From Zafaria cholistanensis (lineage in GTDB: Bacteria; Actinomycetota; Actinomycetes; Actinomycetales; Micrococcaceae), in the NCBI RefSeq assembly GCF_008580665.1, contig NZ_BKDJ01000008.1, positions 120,105-184,104 of the forward strand: a stretch of 64,000 bases of DNA, in the 5' to 3' direction. Below, piece after piece: positions 34,015-42,141 of the stretch. The translations under genes and the position numbers were made by a program. The notes under the pieces were generated by a model. It searched no databases and had not been told where the DNA came from. It was given only the letters and a program-made list of their open reading frames with translations. The first letter of the stretch is position 1. Every line of letters starts with the position of its first letter.

Positions 34015-34848
34015 ATGACTGCAACGTTCGCCCCGGCTGCCCCCCATCCGGCGGGCTCGGCCACGGCCGGTCCCCGCTCCGCCCTGGGCGTGAGCTTCCG
34101 CGGGCTGGGCCGGTCCTTCGGTGAAGGCACCGCCCGCCGCACCGTCCTGCGCGACATCGACTTCGACGTGGTCCCCGGCGAGCTCGTCGCCATCCTCGGT
34201 CCCAGCGGCTGCGGCAAATCCACCCTGCTGCGGGCCGTTGCCGGCCTCGATGCCCCCAGCGCGGGCGAGGTCCTGATTGACGGCACCGCAGTGGAGGGCA
34301 TCGACGGCCGCTGCGCCGTCGCGTTCCAGGAACCGCGCCTCATGCCGTGGCAGAGCGTCCGCAGGAACGTGGCCCTGGGCCTGCCCCACGGGACCGGCAA
34401 GGCCGAAGGCGACGCCCGCGTCGACGAACTGATCGACCTCGTTGAACTCGGTGCGCACGCCAGCCACCGCCCGCGCGAAATCTCCGGCGGCATGGCGCAG
34501 CGCGCCTCGCTGGCCCGGGCGCTGGCCCGCCGCCCCGGCGTGCTGCTGCTCGACGAGCCCTTCGGCGCCCTGGACGCGCTGACCCGGCTCAAGATGCAGG
34601 ACCTCCTGCTGGAGGTGCGCCGCGTCGCCCCGGCCACGGTGCTGCTGGTGACGCACGACGTCGACGAGGCCCTGCAGCTGGCCGACCGCATCCTGGTCCT
34701 GGGCCGCACGCCCGACCGCGAAGGTGCCACGATCTCCGAGGTCCTCACCGTCCCGGGCGAGCGCCCGCGCGACCGCGCCTCCGCCGAACTGGCCCGCATG
34801 CGTTCCGCGCTGCTGGAAAGCCTCGGCGTCGATTCGCACCGGCACTAG
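34015..34848 (+). CDS. ssuB: SsuB-type ABC transporter ATP-binding protein
   Basis: A 277-residue ATPase of the nitrate/sulfonate/taurine group: Walker A GPSGCGKST, Q-loop AFQEPRLMPW (typical of SsuB/TauB), signature ISGGMAQRASLARAL, Walker B GVLLLDEPFGALDALTR and switch VTHDVDEAL. It energises uptake with the following binding protein and permease. ATG 34015 is set 6 bases after the GGAG that ends the SAM riboswitch. The operon is ssuB-ssuA-ssuC with no adjacent monooxygenase ssuD; the DszA/DszC-like enzymes transcribed the other way may take that role. Confidence 0.88.
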   Translation: MTATFAPAAPHPAGSATAGPRSALGVSFRGLGRSFGEGTARRTVLRDIDFDVVPGELVAILGPSGCGKSTLLRAVAGLDAPSAGEVLIDGTAVEGIDGRCAVAFQEPRLMPWQSVRRNVALGLPHGTGKAEGDARVDELIDLVELGAHASHRPREISGGMAQRASLARALARRPGVLLLDEPFGALDALTRLKMQDLLLEVRRVAPATVLLVTHDVDEALQLADRILVLGRTPDREGATISEVLTVPGERPRDRASAELARMRSALLESLGVDSHRH

Positions 34849-34975
34849 CGCCACCCCCGAAAAACCACCCACCCGGCACCGCCGTGCAACGGCGCCCCCC
34901 GTCGCGCCCGTCCGTGTCCGGCCCACCACCCGTCAGCCCTACCCGCCCCGCACCCACCAGAAGGAACCGCTCCCC

Positions 34976-36016
34976 ATGACCACGCGTCCGCTTTCCCCCG
35001 TGTCCCGCCGCGCCTTCCTGGGCTTCGGCGCCGTCGGCGCCGCCGCCCTCCTCACCGCCTGCGCGGGCGAGTCGGCCCCAACCGGCGGCGCGGCTTCCGG
35101 CGCGGCGAAGACCCTGAACATCGACTTCGCCACCTACAACCCGCTGAGCCTGGTCATCAAGAAGAAGGGCTGGCTTGAGGCCACCCTCAAGGACCAGGGC
35201 ATCGCGGTGAACTGGGTCCAGTCCGCCGGTTCCAACAAGGCCAACGAGGCGCTGCGCGCAGGCGCCATCGAGGTCGGCTCCACCGCCGGTTCCGCCGCGT
35301 TGCTTGCCCGTTCCAACGGCTCCCCGATCAAGACCATCGGCATCTTCTCGCAGCCGGAGTGGGCGGCGCTGGTGGTGGCCAAGGACTCCCCGATCACGTC
35401 CGTCGCGGACCTCAAGGGCAAGCAGGTCGCCGCCACGAAGGGCACCGACCCGTACTTCTTCCTGGTGCAGGCCCTGGAAGAGGCCGGGCTGTCCATCAAC
35501 GACGTCACCGTGCAGAACCTGCAGCACGCCGACGGCCGCGCCGCCCTGGAAAACGGCTCCGTGGACGCGTGGGCGGGACTGGACCCGATCATGGCCGGTG
35601 CCGAGCAGAACGGGGCCACCCTGCTCTACCGCAACCTGGACTTCAACACCTACGGTTTCCTGAACGCGACCGAGGACTTCGTCGCCAACTCCCCGGAACT
35701 GGCGCAGACCGTGGTGGACGCCTACGAGAAGGCCCGCGCCTGGGCCGCGGACAACGCCGAGGAGACGGCGGCGATCCTGGCCGAGGTTGCGGGCCTGGAC
35801 CAGGGGGTCGCCGACAAGGTCATCCTGGAACGCTCCAACCTCGACGTCAGCGGCATCCCGGGCGCGGCCCAGGAATCCGTCCTGAAGGTGGTCGGCCCGA
35901 TCTTCGTGGAAACCGGTGACGTCACTGACCAGGCCAAGATCGACGTGGCCGTGGGCACCATCATCGAGGACAGCTTCGCCCAGAAGGCCGACCCGAGCAC
36001 CATCAAGGACGCGTAA
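34976..36016 (+). CDS. ssuA: aliphatic-sulfonate-type ABC transporter substrate-binding lipoprotein
   Basis: A 346-residue SsuA/TauA-like binding protein. The N-terminus SRRAFLGFGAVGAAALLTAC combines a twin-arginine motif (RRAFLG) with a lipobox (LTAC), so it is probably a Tat-exported lipoprotein. The mature domain has NIDFATYNPLSLVIKKKGWL, NWVQSAGSNKANEALRAGAI and VAATKGTDPYFFLVQAL, typical of the family binding sulfonates or similar anions. AAGGAA lies before ATG 34976, 127 bases after ssuB. Its stop overlaps the permease start (TAATG). Ligand unproven: sulfonate, sulfate ester or another organosulfur compound. Confidence 0.87.
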   Translation: MTTRPLSPVSRRAFLGFGAVGAAALLTACAGESAPTGGAASGAAKTLNIDFATYNPLSLVIKKKGWLEATLKDQGIAVNWVQSAGSNKANEALRAGAIEVGSTAGSAALLARSNGSPIKTIGIFSQPEWAALVVAKDSPITSVADLKGKQVAATKGTDPYFFLVQALEEAGLSINDVTVQNLQHADGRAALENGSVDAWAGLDPIMAGAEQNGATLLYRNLDFNTYGFLNATEDFVANSPELAQTVVDAYEKARAWAADNAEETAAILAEVAGLDQGVADKVILERSNLDVSGIPGAAQESVLKVVGPIFVETGDVTDQAKIDVAVGTIIEDSFAQKADPSTIKDA

Positions 36017-36861
36017 TGGCACTCCCCGGCGCACACACCACCACCAAGGCCGAGGGATCCGCCGCCTCCCGCGGCGGCGCCACGGCCGCTGCCCGGCGGG
36101 CCTCCCGCCAGGAACTGGCCCGGCGCATCGGGCTGGGAGCCGTCGTCCCCGTGGCCCTGGTGGCCCTGTGGCAGGCGGCCAGCACGCTCGGCTGGGTCTC
36201 CGCCGTCGCCCTGCCCGCCCCGGCGTCCGTGGTGGAGGCCGCGGGGGAGCTGGCCGGGCGCGGCGAGCTGGGCAGGCACATCGGCATTTCGGTGCAGCGC
36301 GTGCTGATCGGCTTCGGCATCGGCGCCGCCCTGGGCCTGGCCCTGGGCTCGCTGGTGGGCCTGTCCAAGTGGGCGGATGCGCTGCTTGGACCGACCATCG
36401 GGGCGTTCCGTGCCGTGCCGTCGCTGGCGTGGGTGCCGCTGCTGATCCTGTGGATGAAGATCGGCGAGGACTCGAAGGTCACGCTGATCGCCATCGGCGC
36501 GTTCTTCCCGATCTTCACCACCGTCTACCTGGCCCTGCGCCACGTGGACAAGAACCTGGTCGAGGCCGCCCGCGCGTTCGGCCTCAAGGGGCTGAAGCTG
36601 CTCACCACGGTGCAGCTGCCCGCCGTCGTTCCGGCGGTCTTCTCCGGCCTGCGCCTGGCCCTGGCCCAGTCCTGGCTGTTCCTGGTCGCCGCCGAGCTCA
36701 TTGCCTCCTCGATGGGGCTGGGCTTCCTGCTGACGGATTCGCAGAACAACGGGCGCACGGACCGCCTGCTGCTGGCCATCATCCTGCTGGCGGTGATCGG
36801 AAAGATCACCGATGCCCTGTTGGGTGTCGTCGAACGCAAGGCCGTTACCCGCTGGGCGTAG
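36016..36861 (+). CDS. ssuC: SsuC-type ABC transporter permease
   Basis: A 281-residue permease with about six membrane helices after a 40-residue hydrophilic N-terminus. The EAA loop reads NLVEAARAFGLKGLKLLTTVQLP, and the family pattern RAVPSLAWVPLLILWMKIGE is that of SsuC/TauC. ATG 36016 overlaps the ssuA stop by one base. It forms the membrane part of the importer with SsuB and SsuA. A new S-box leader begins 113 bases downstream. Confidence 0.9.
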   Translation: MALPGAHTTTKAEGSAASRGGATAAARRASRQELARRIGLGAVVPVALVALWQAASTLGWVSAVALPAPASVVEAAGELAGRGELGRHIGISVQRVLIGFGIGAALGLALGSLVGLSKWADALLGPTIGAFRAVPSLAWVPLLILWMKIGEDSKVTLIAIGAFFPIFTTVYLALRHVDKNLVEAARAFGLKGLKLLTTVQLPAVVPAVFSGLRLALAQSWLFLVAAELIASSMGLGFLLTDSQNNGRTDRLLLAIILLAVIGKITDALLGVVERKAVTRWA

Positions 36862-36933
36862 GCCGGGTAACCCACCCCCGGCCTCCTGCGGTGAAACGCA
36901 GGCCCCAATTGTTGCGTTTTCGGGCGCCCCGGT

Positions 36934-36963
36934 TTGCCGGCGGCGCACCGGATGTCCTTTAGT
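36934..36963 (+). promoter_or_regulatory. possible promoter of the acs S-box transcript
   Basis: TTGCCG (36934-36939), an 18-base spacer and TTTAGT (36958-36963) would start RNA a few bases before the riboswitch P1 stem at 36974. Confidence 0.45.
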
Positions 36964-36973
36964 GGGAATGAAA

Positions 36974-37065
36974 CCATCCCGAGCGGCCGAGAGATCTGGC
37001 TCCATGACGCCGCAGCAACCACGCAGGCCGCGGCCGCGCAGGTGCTTCAGCCAGGACCGATGGAG
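36974..37065 (+). promoter_or_regulatory. SAM riboswitch in front of acs, overlapping its Shine-Dalgarno
   Basis: CCATCCCGAGCGGCCGAGAG, ATCTGGCTCC, TGACGCCGCAGCAACC, a GC-rich P3, GGTGCTTCAGCCAGGACC and GATGGAG make a full S-box with the CTGGC/GCCAG pseudoknot. GATGGAG closes P1 and lies 6 bases before ATG 37072, so SAM binding should hide the ribosome binding site. Confidence 0.92.
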
Positions 37066-37071
37066 CTGAGC

Positions 37072-39036
37072 ATGACAACCGTTGAGACTTCCGCCCGCAC
37101 CGAGGCCGCCGAAAAGGCCTGGACCGAGGCCGAGCGCATCGCGTTCTGGGAGGATGCGGCCCGCCGCCTGGAGTGGGCCGAGCCGTGGCACACCGCGCAT
37201 TCCTCCACGCCGGTGGACCCCGCCGCCCGGCGCGGTCCCGAGATTCGCTGGTTCGACGGCGGCAAGCTCAATGCGGCCGTGAACTGTGCCGACCGCCATG
37301 TGGCCGCCGGCCGCGGGGACAAGGTGGCCCTGCACTTCGAGGGCGAGCCGGGCGACCGCCGCACCGTGACCTACCGCGAACTCCAGGAGCTGGTCTCCCA
37401 GGCCGCCAACGCGCTGCTGGCGCTGGGCATCACCAAGGGCGACCGCGTCGTCATCTACCTGCCCGTGCTGGTGGAAACCATCGTGATCACGCTGGCCTGC
37501 GCCCGCATCGGCGCGGTCCACTCGCTGGTGTTCGGCGGCTTCTCCGCCGAGGCGCTGCGCTTCCGCGTCGAGGACACCGGCGCCAAGCTGCTGGTCACCA
37601 CTGACGGCCAGTTCCGCCGCGGCCAGGCCGTGCCGGTCAAGGCCCAGGCCGACGAGGCCGTCTCCGGCAGCAACGCGATTGAGCACGTGCTGGTCCTCAA
37701 CCGCACCGGGCACACCGACATCAACTGGGTCGAGGGACGCGACGTGTGGTGGCACGACGTCGTCGACACCCAGCCGCGCACCCACGAGGCCGAGGCGTTC
37801 GACGCCGAGACCCCCCTGTTCATCATGTACACCTCCGGCACCACCGGCCAGCCCAAGGGCCTGGTCCACACCACCGGCGGCTACCTCACCCAGGCGTCCT
37901 GGAGCCACGAGTTTCTCTTCTCCCACCCGGATCCGGCCCAGCGCGACGCCGACGTGCACTGGTGCACCGCTGACCTGGCCTGGGTCACCGCGCACACCTA
38001 TGAGATCTACGGGCCGCTCTCCAACGGCGTCACCCAGGTCATCTACGAGGGCGTCCCCAACGCCCCGCACCCGGGCCGCCACTTCGAGATCATCCAGCGC
38101 TACGGGGTGACCGCCTACTACACGGCCCCCACGCTGGTGCGGTCGCTGATGGGCTGGTTCCCGGAGGGCATCCCGGCCGGGTACGACCTCTCCTCGATCC
38201 GCCTGTGCGGCACCGTGGGCGAGGCCGTGAACCCTGAGGCGTGGAAGTGGCTGCGGACCCAAGTGGGCCGCGACACCCCGAACGGCGTGCCCATGGTCGA
38301 CACCTGGTGGCAGTCGGAGACCGGCGCGACCGTCCTCTCCCCCCGCCCCACCGATTCCCGATTCAAGGGCGGCAGTGCCTCCCGGCCCCTGCCCGGCCTC
38401 GCCGTGGACATCGTGGACGACGCCGGCAGGACCGTTCCGGCCGACACGCAGGGCAACATCGTGGTCACCAGGACGGGCCCGTCGATGGCCCGCACCGTCT
38501 GGGGGAACCCGGAGCGCTACTTCACCTCCTACTGGGAGAAGTACGCCGCGCAGGGCTGGTTCCTGGCCGGTGACGGCGCCCGTTTCGACGCCGACGGCGA
38601 CATCTGGATCCTGGGGCGCACCGACGACGTCATCAACATCTCCGGACACCGGCTGTCCACGATCGAGATCGAATCCGCGCTGGTCTCCCACCCCGCCGTC
38701 GTCGAGGCCGGGGTGTGCCCGACGGTGGATGCCAAGACCGGCCATGCCGCGACCGCGTTCGTGGTGCCGCTGGACAAGTCGCTGATTTCCGGAGCCTCCG
38801 TGGAGGCCGTTGCGGCCGCGGCTGCCGACCTGCGCGGGCACGTCTCGAAGCAGATCGGCCCGATCGCCAAGCCGCGCGAGATCATCTTCGTCCCGGACGT
38901 GCCCAAGACGCGCTCCGGCAAGATCATGCGCCGCCTGCTGACCCAACTGTTCGAGGGCACCACGCTGGGAGACACCACCAGCCTGCAGAACGAACCCTGC
39001 ATCGCCGAGATCAAGGGCATCTGCGAGGCACGCTAA
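37072..39036 (+). CDS. acs: acetyl-CoA synthetase (AMP-forming)
   Basis: A 654-residue ANL-superfamily enzyme with full Acs architecture: Acs N-terminal segment, phosphate loop YTSGTTGQPKG (about residues 253-263), TVGEAVNPEAWKWL, VDTWWQSETG whose Trp restricts the acyl pocket to acetate/propionate in Acs, WFLAGDGARFDADG, and the catalytic lysine in KTRSGKIMRRLL (about 615-626). It converts acetate, ATP and CoA to acetyl-CoA. Control by a SAM riboswitch is unusual; it makes sense if Acs recycles the acetate released when MetY makes homocysteine from O-acetylhomoserine. The conserved lysine may be acetylated as in other Acs. An acyl substrate other than acetate is possible but not suggested by the pocket. 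Confidence 0.9.
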   Translation: MTTVETSARTEAAEKAWTEAERIAFWEDAARRLEWAEPWHTAHSSTPVDPAARRGPEIRWFDGGKLNAAVNCADRHVAAGRGDKVALHFEGEPGDRRTVTYRELQELVSQAANALLALGITKGDRVVIYLPVLVETIVITLACARIGAVHSLVFGGFSAEALRFRVEDTGAKLLVTTDGQFRRGQAVPVKAQADEAVSGSNAIEHVLVLNRTGHTDINWVEGRDVWWHDVVDTQPRTHEAEAFDAETPLFIMYTSGTTGQPKGLVHTTGGYLTQASWSHEFLFSHPDPAQRDADVHWCTADLAWVTAHTYEIYGPLSNGVTQVIYEGVPNAPHPGRHFEIIQRYGVTAYYTAPTLVRSLMGWFPEGIPAGYDLSSIRLCGTVGEAVNPEAWKWLRTQVGRDTPNGVPMVDTWWQSETGATVLSPRPTDSRFKGGSASRPLPGLAVDIVDDAGRTVPADTQGNIVVTRTGPSMARTVWGNPERYFTSYWEKYAAQGWFLAGDGARFDADGDIWILGRTDDVINISGHRLSTIEIESALVSHPAVVEAGVCPTVDAKTGHAATAFVVPLDKSLISGASVEAVAAAAADLRGHVSKQIGPIAKPREIIFVPDVPKTRSGKIMRRLLTQLFEGTTLGDTTSLQNEPCIAEIKGICEAR

Positions 39037-39090
39037 AGGAAGGCGCGCCTGGCCGGATTCCCTGCCGGGCAGGCACGCGCCGCCGGCGGA

Positions 39091-39891
39091 CTAGGCCTTC
39101 GGGACGAAGGCGAGGACCCGGGCAGGGCTTCCGGTGCCGCCCACGATCGGCAGCGGGGCCACGGCGAGCATCGCCCCGGTGGCGGGCAGCCTGGCCAGGT
39201 TCTGCAGGGAGGTGATGCCGTACTTGTCCGCCCCCAGCAGGAAGTGGTGCACCGGGAACGGGGGGTCCAACCGGACCGCGTTGCCGGCGTCGATGCCCAC
39301 AGTTTCGGCGCCGAATCCGGCGATCCCCGTCTCGGAGAGCCATTTGGCGGCCTCGGCGGTGACGCCGGGAGTGTGGGATCCGCCGGCGTCGGCGTTGAGG
39401 AACCGTTCGCGGTCCTGGGCGTACGCGTCCCAGCCGGTGCGGTACAGGACCCAGCCGCCCTCCGGCAGCGGGCCGTGCGCGGCCTCCCACGCCTGGAGGT
39501 GGTGCACGTCCAGCAGGAAGTCGGGGTCCGCTGCGGCCTCGGCGGTGAAGTCCAGCACGACGGCGGGCCCGACCAGGCGGGATGGGGGGATGTCGGCGAC
39601 GTCGTGGCCGTCGCGGCCGGTGATCCAGTGGATGGGGGCATCCAGGTGGGTGCCGATGTGTTCGCCGGTGTGGATGTTGGCGTGCTTCCAGAAGGGACCG
39701 GGCCCGTTGTACTCGCTGACCGTTTCGAGGCTGAAGTCGATCAGGTTCGCGAACGGCTCCGGCAGGCGCAGGGTCGGGGTGGCGCTGCTGAGGCGGTTGG
39801 TCAGGTCCACGATCTCGACGTCCCCGCCGGTCAGCGCGGCAAGGAAGCCGGCGACGGGGCCGGTTGCGGGCGCTGCGGCGGCAGAAGTCAT
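39091..39891 (-). CDS. cyclase family hydrolase (kynurenine formamidase / isatin hydrolase-like)
   Basis: A 266-residue metal-dependent hydrolase of the cyclase superfamily. The signature HTGEHIGTHLDAPIHWITG (about residues 69-87) supplies the His/Asp Mn or Zn ligands; further features are ILYRTGW-like VLYRTGWDAYA and GIDAGNAVRLDPPFPVHHFLLGADKYGI. Members open ring amides (isatin, N-formylkynurenine) or similar bonds. It is divergent from a TPP enzyme gene across 285 bases. Isatin hydrolase followed by decarboxylation of the keto acid product would be one chemical rationale, but this is conjecture. No S-box is attached. Confidence 0.82.
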   Translation of the reverse strand: MTSAAAAPATGPVAGFLAALTGGDVEIVDLTNRLSSATPTLRLPEPFANLIDFSLETVSEYNGPGPFWKHANIHTGEHIGTHLDAPIHWITGRDGHDVADIPPSRLVGPAVVLDFTAEAAADPDFLLDVHHLQAWEAAHGPLPEGGWVLYRTGWDAYAQDRERFLNADAGGSHTPGVTAEAAKWLSETGIAGFGAETVGIDAGNAVRLDPPFPVHHFLLGADKYGITSLQNLARLPATGAMLAVAPLPIVGGTGSPARVLAFVPKA

Positions 39892-40176
39892 CTCATCCAA
39901 CTTTCGGTCAAGGCGCGTGTCAAAGGGGCGTGCCAGAGGGGCGTGGGTCCGCCACGGCGTGGCGCATGCCACCTGTCTACCATCGGGAGTGGAAGGCGTT
40001 CCAGAGGCCCCGCCCGTTTACGGGTTTTTGCATAGGGCCGTCACATCCACGGCATAGCATTTATCCGGGGATGCGGGCCACGGACCAGCCGGCGGCTTCC
40101 GGCCCGGACACCAGCCCGGACACCAGGGAGCGGCCCCGCAGCTGGACGCCGGACCCATCGACACGAGGAGACTTCC

Positions 40177-41901
40177 ATGACAGCCGCCACCGCCCGCGCC
40201 GGAACCGCCGGCCCCTCCGCGGAGGGCCCGGCCACGCCGGTGGAGAACGTCGCCGAGGCCGTGGGGCGCACCCTGGCCCGCCTGGGCGCCGGGCACGCCT
40301 TCGGTGTGGTGGGCAGCGGCAACTTCACGGTCACCAATGCGCTGCGCCGCCACGGCGTCCCGTTCACTGCGGCCCGTCACGAGGGCGGGGCCGCCACCAT
40401 GGCCGACGCCTACGGGCGCATGTCCGGCAGGGTCGGCATCGTCACCACCCACCAGGGCTGCGGCCTGACCAACGCCGTCACCGGCATCGGCGAGGCCGCC
40501 AAGAGCCGCACCCCCATGATCGTGCTGACCGCCGACACCGCGGCCTCGGCCATCCGCTCCAATTTCAGGATCGACCAGGACGGCCTCGCGCGCAGCGTGG
40601 GTGCCGTCGCCGAGCGCGTCCACTCGCCCCAGAGCGCCGTCGCGGACACCGTCCGCGCCTTCCGCACCGCCGTCAACGAGCGCCGCACGGTGGTGCTGTC
40701 CCTGCCCATCGACATCCAGGCCGCCCCCGCCCCCGCGGACGCGCCCGCCGCCGGGCCGCTCCCAGTGCCGCAGCCGGTCCGGCCGAACGACGCCGCCGTC
40801 GCGCAGCTGGCCGGCCTGATCCGCGCCGCCCGGCGCCCGGTCTTCGTGGCCGGCCGCGGGGCCCGGAGCGCCGGCCCGGAAATTGCCGCCCTGGCCGAGG
40901 CGGGCGGGGCGCTGCTGGCCACCTCCGCCGTCGCCAACGGCCTGTTCGCCCGGGACCCCTTCAGCCTGGGCATTTCGGGCGGGTTCTCCTCTCCCTTCAC
41001 GGCGGAGACCATCGCCCGGGCGGACCTGGTCGTCGGCTGGGGCTGCGCGCTGAACATGTGGACCATGCGGCATGGCTCGCTGATCGGACCGGGCGCCAAG
41101 GTGGTCCAGGTGGACGTGGAGGATTCCGGGCTGGGCGCGCACCGGCCCATCGACCTGGGCGTGCTCGGGGACTGCGCGCAGGCCGCCACCGCGGTGCTGG
41201 AGCGGCTGCGGGCGGACGGCCATGCCGCCGGTCAGCCCACCGCGGGATGGCGAACGCCCGAAATGGCGGCCCGGATTGCTGCCCGCTCCCGCTGGAACGA
41301 CGTGCCGACCGGGGACATCTCCACGGAGGAGGCCATCGATCCGCGCGTGCTCAGCCGGGAACTGGACAGGCTGCTGCCGGCCGAGAGGATCGTGTCCATC
41401 GATTCGGGCAACTTCATGGGCTACCCGAGCGCCTACCTGTCCGTGCCGGACGAGTTTGGGTTCTGCTTCACCCAAGCGTTCCAGTCGATTGGCCTGGGGC
41501 TGTACACGGCCATCGGCGCGGCCACCGCGCGCCCGGACCGGCTGCCGGTGCTCGGCACCGGCGACGGCGGGTTCCTGATGTCCATCTCCGAACTTGAGAC
41601 TGCCGTCCGCGGGCGGATCCCGCTGGTGGCCATCGTGTACAACGACTCCGCGTACGGCGCCGAGGTGCACCACTTCGACGTCGGGGACCAGGACCTTGAG
41701 GTGGTGAGGTTCCCGCTGGTGGACATCGCCTCGATCGCCCGCGGCTACGGGGCCGCGGGCGTGACGGTCAGGACCGTGGCGGACCTGGCCGGGGTGGCCG
41801 AATGGCTGGAGGGCCCGCGCGCGGCACCGCTGGTGATCGACGCGCGCATCGCCTCCGACGGCGGTGCATGGTGGCTGGCGGAGGCGTTCAAGGGCCACTA
41901 G
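40177..41901 (+). CDS. thiamine-pyrophosphate-dependent enzyme (acetolactate synthase / benzoylformate decarboxylase superfamily)
   Basis: A 574-residue three-domain TPP enzyme. The N-terminal PYR domain has the activating Glu in RHEGGAATMADAYGR (about residue 70), the central domain resembles the TPP_enzyme_M fold (RAARRPVFVAGRGA), and the C-terminal domain has the TPP/Mg motif GTGDGGFLMSISEL...VYNDSAYG. The family includes acetolactate synthase, sulfoacetaldehyde acetyltransferase and 2-oxo acid decarboxylases; the sequence does not decide between them. GAGGAG precedes ATG 40177. It diverges from the cyclase-family hydrolase, suggesting a shared catabolic step such as decarboxylation of the hydrolase product. 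Confidence 0.8.
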   Translation: MTAATARAGTAGPSAEGPATPVENVAEAVGRTLARLGAGHAFGVVGSGNFTVTNALRRHGVPFTAARHEGGAATMADAYGRMSGRVGIVTTHQGCGLTNAVTGIGEAAKSRTPMIVLTADTAASAIRSNFRIDQDGLARSVGAVAERVHSPQSAVADTVRAFRTAVNERRTVVLSLPIDIQAAPAPADAPAAGPLPVPQPVRPNDAAVAQLAGLIRAARRPVFVAGRGARSAGPEIAALAEAGGALLATSAVANGLFARDPFSLGISGGFSSPFTAETIARADLVVGWGCALNMWTMRHGSLIGPGAKVVQVDVEDSGLGAHRPIDLGVLGDCAQAATAVLERLRADGHAAGQPTAGWRTPEMAARIAARSRWNDVPTGDISTEEAIDPRVLSRELDRLLPAERIVSIDSGNFMGYPSAYLSVPDEFGFCFTQAFQSIGLGLYTAIGAATARPDRLPVLGTGDGGFLMSISELETAVRGRIPLVAIVYNDSAYGAEVHHFDVGDQDLEVVRFPLVDIASIARGYGAAGVTVRTVADLAGVAEWLEGPRAAPLVIDARIASDGGAWWLAEAFKGH

Positions 41902-42141
41902 GGAGTGTTGTCCCGGGGCCGGCTTCGAGCCGGTTGAGCGACGCGGCAGGATGCCCCGAGCCGTTGGTGAGGTGGCGGACACAGGGCAAGCCTCTGCCCT
42001 CCGCCGGCCTCAGGCGACCGGAACGGCCGGTTCCTGAGCGGCGCCCCCTGGACGCGACGAAGGCCCCAACCCGATCCAAGGCTGGGACCCTCGCGTCAAG
42101 CGGCATGCGCCATTGTCAGGCCCTCAAACGCCGGCACCGGC

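Noticed and set aside
35722..38946. 1074-residue open frame antisense to ssuC/acs
   Set aside because: Covers well-supported plus-strand genes and the acs riboswitch; no protein features.
37072..39036. Sulfoacetate-CoA ligase function for the Acs-like gene, with the TPP enzyme as sulfoacetaldehyde acetyltransferase
   Set aside because: The VDTWWQSETG pocket is that of acetate-specific Acs, and no phosphate acetyltransferase or sulfoacetaldehyde dehydrogenase is nearby.
40177..41901. Biosynthetic acetolactate synthase (ilvB)
   Set aside because: No small subunit ilvN or ilvC follows, and the gene is paired divergently with a hydrolase; only the superfamily is supported.
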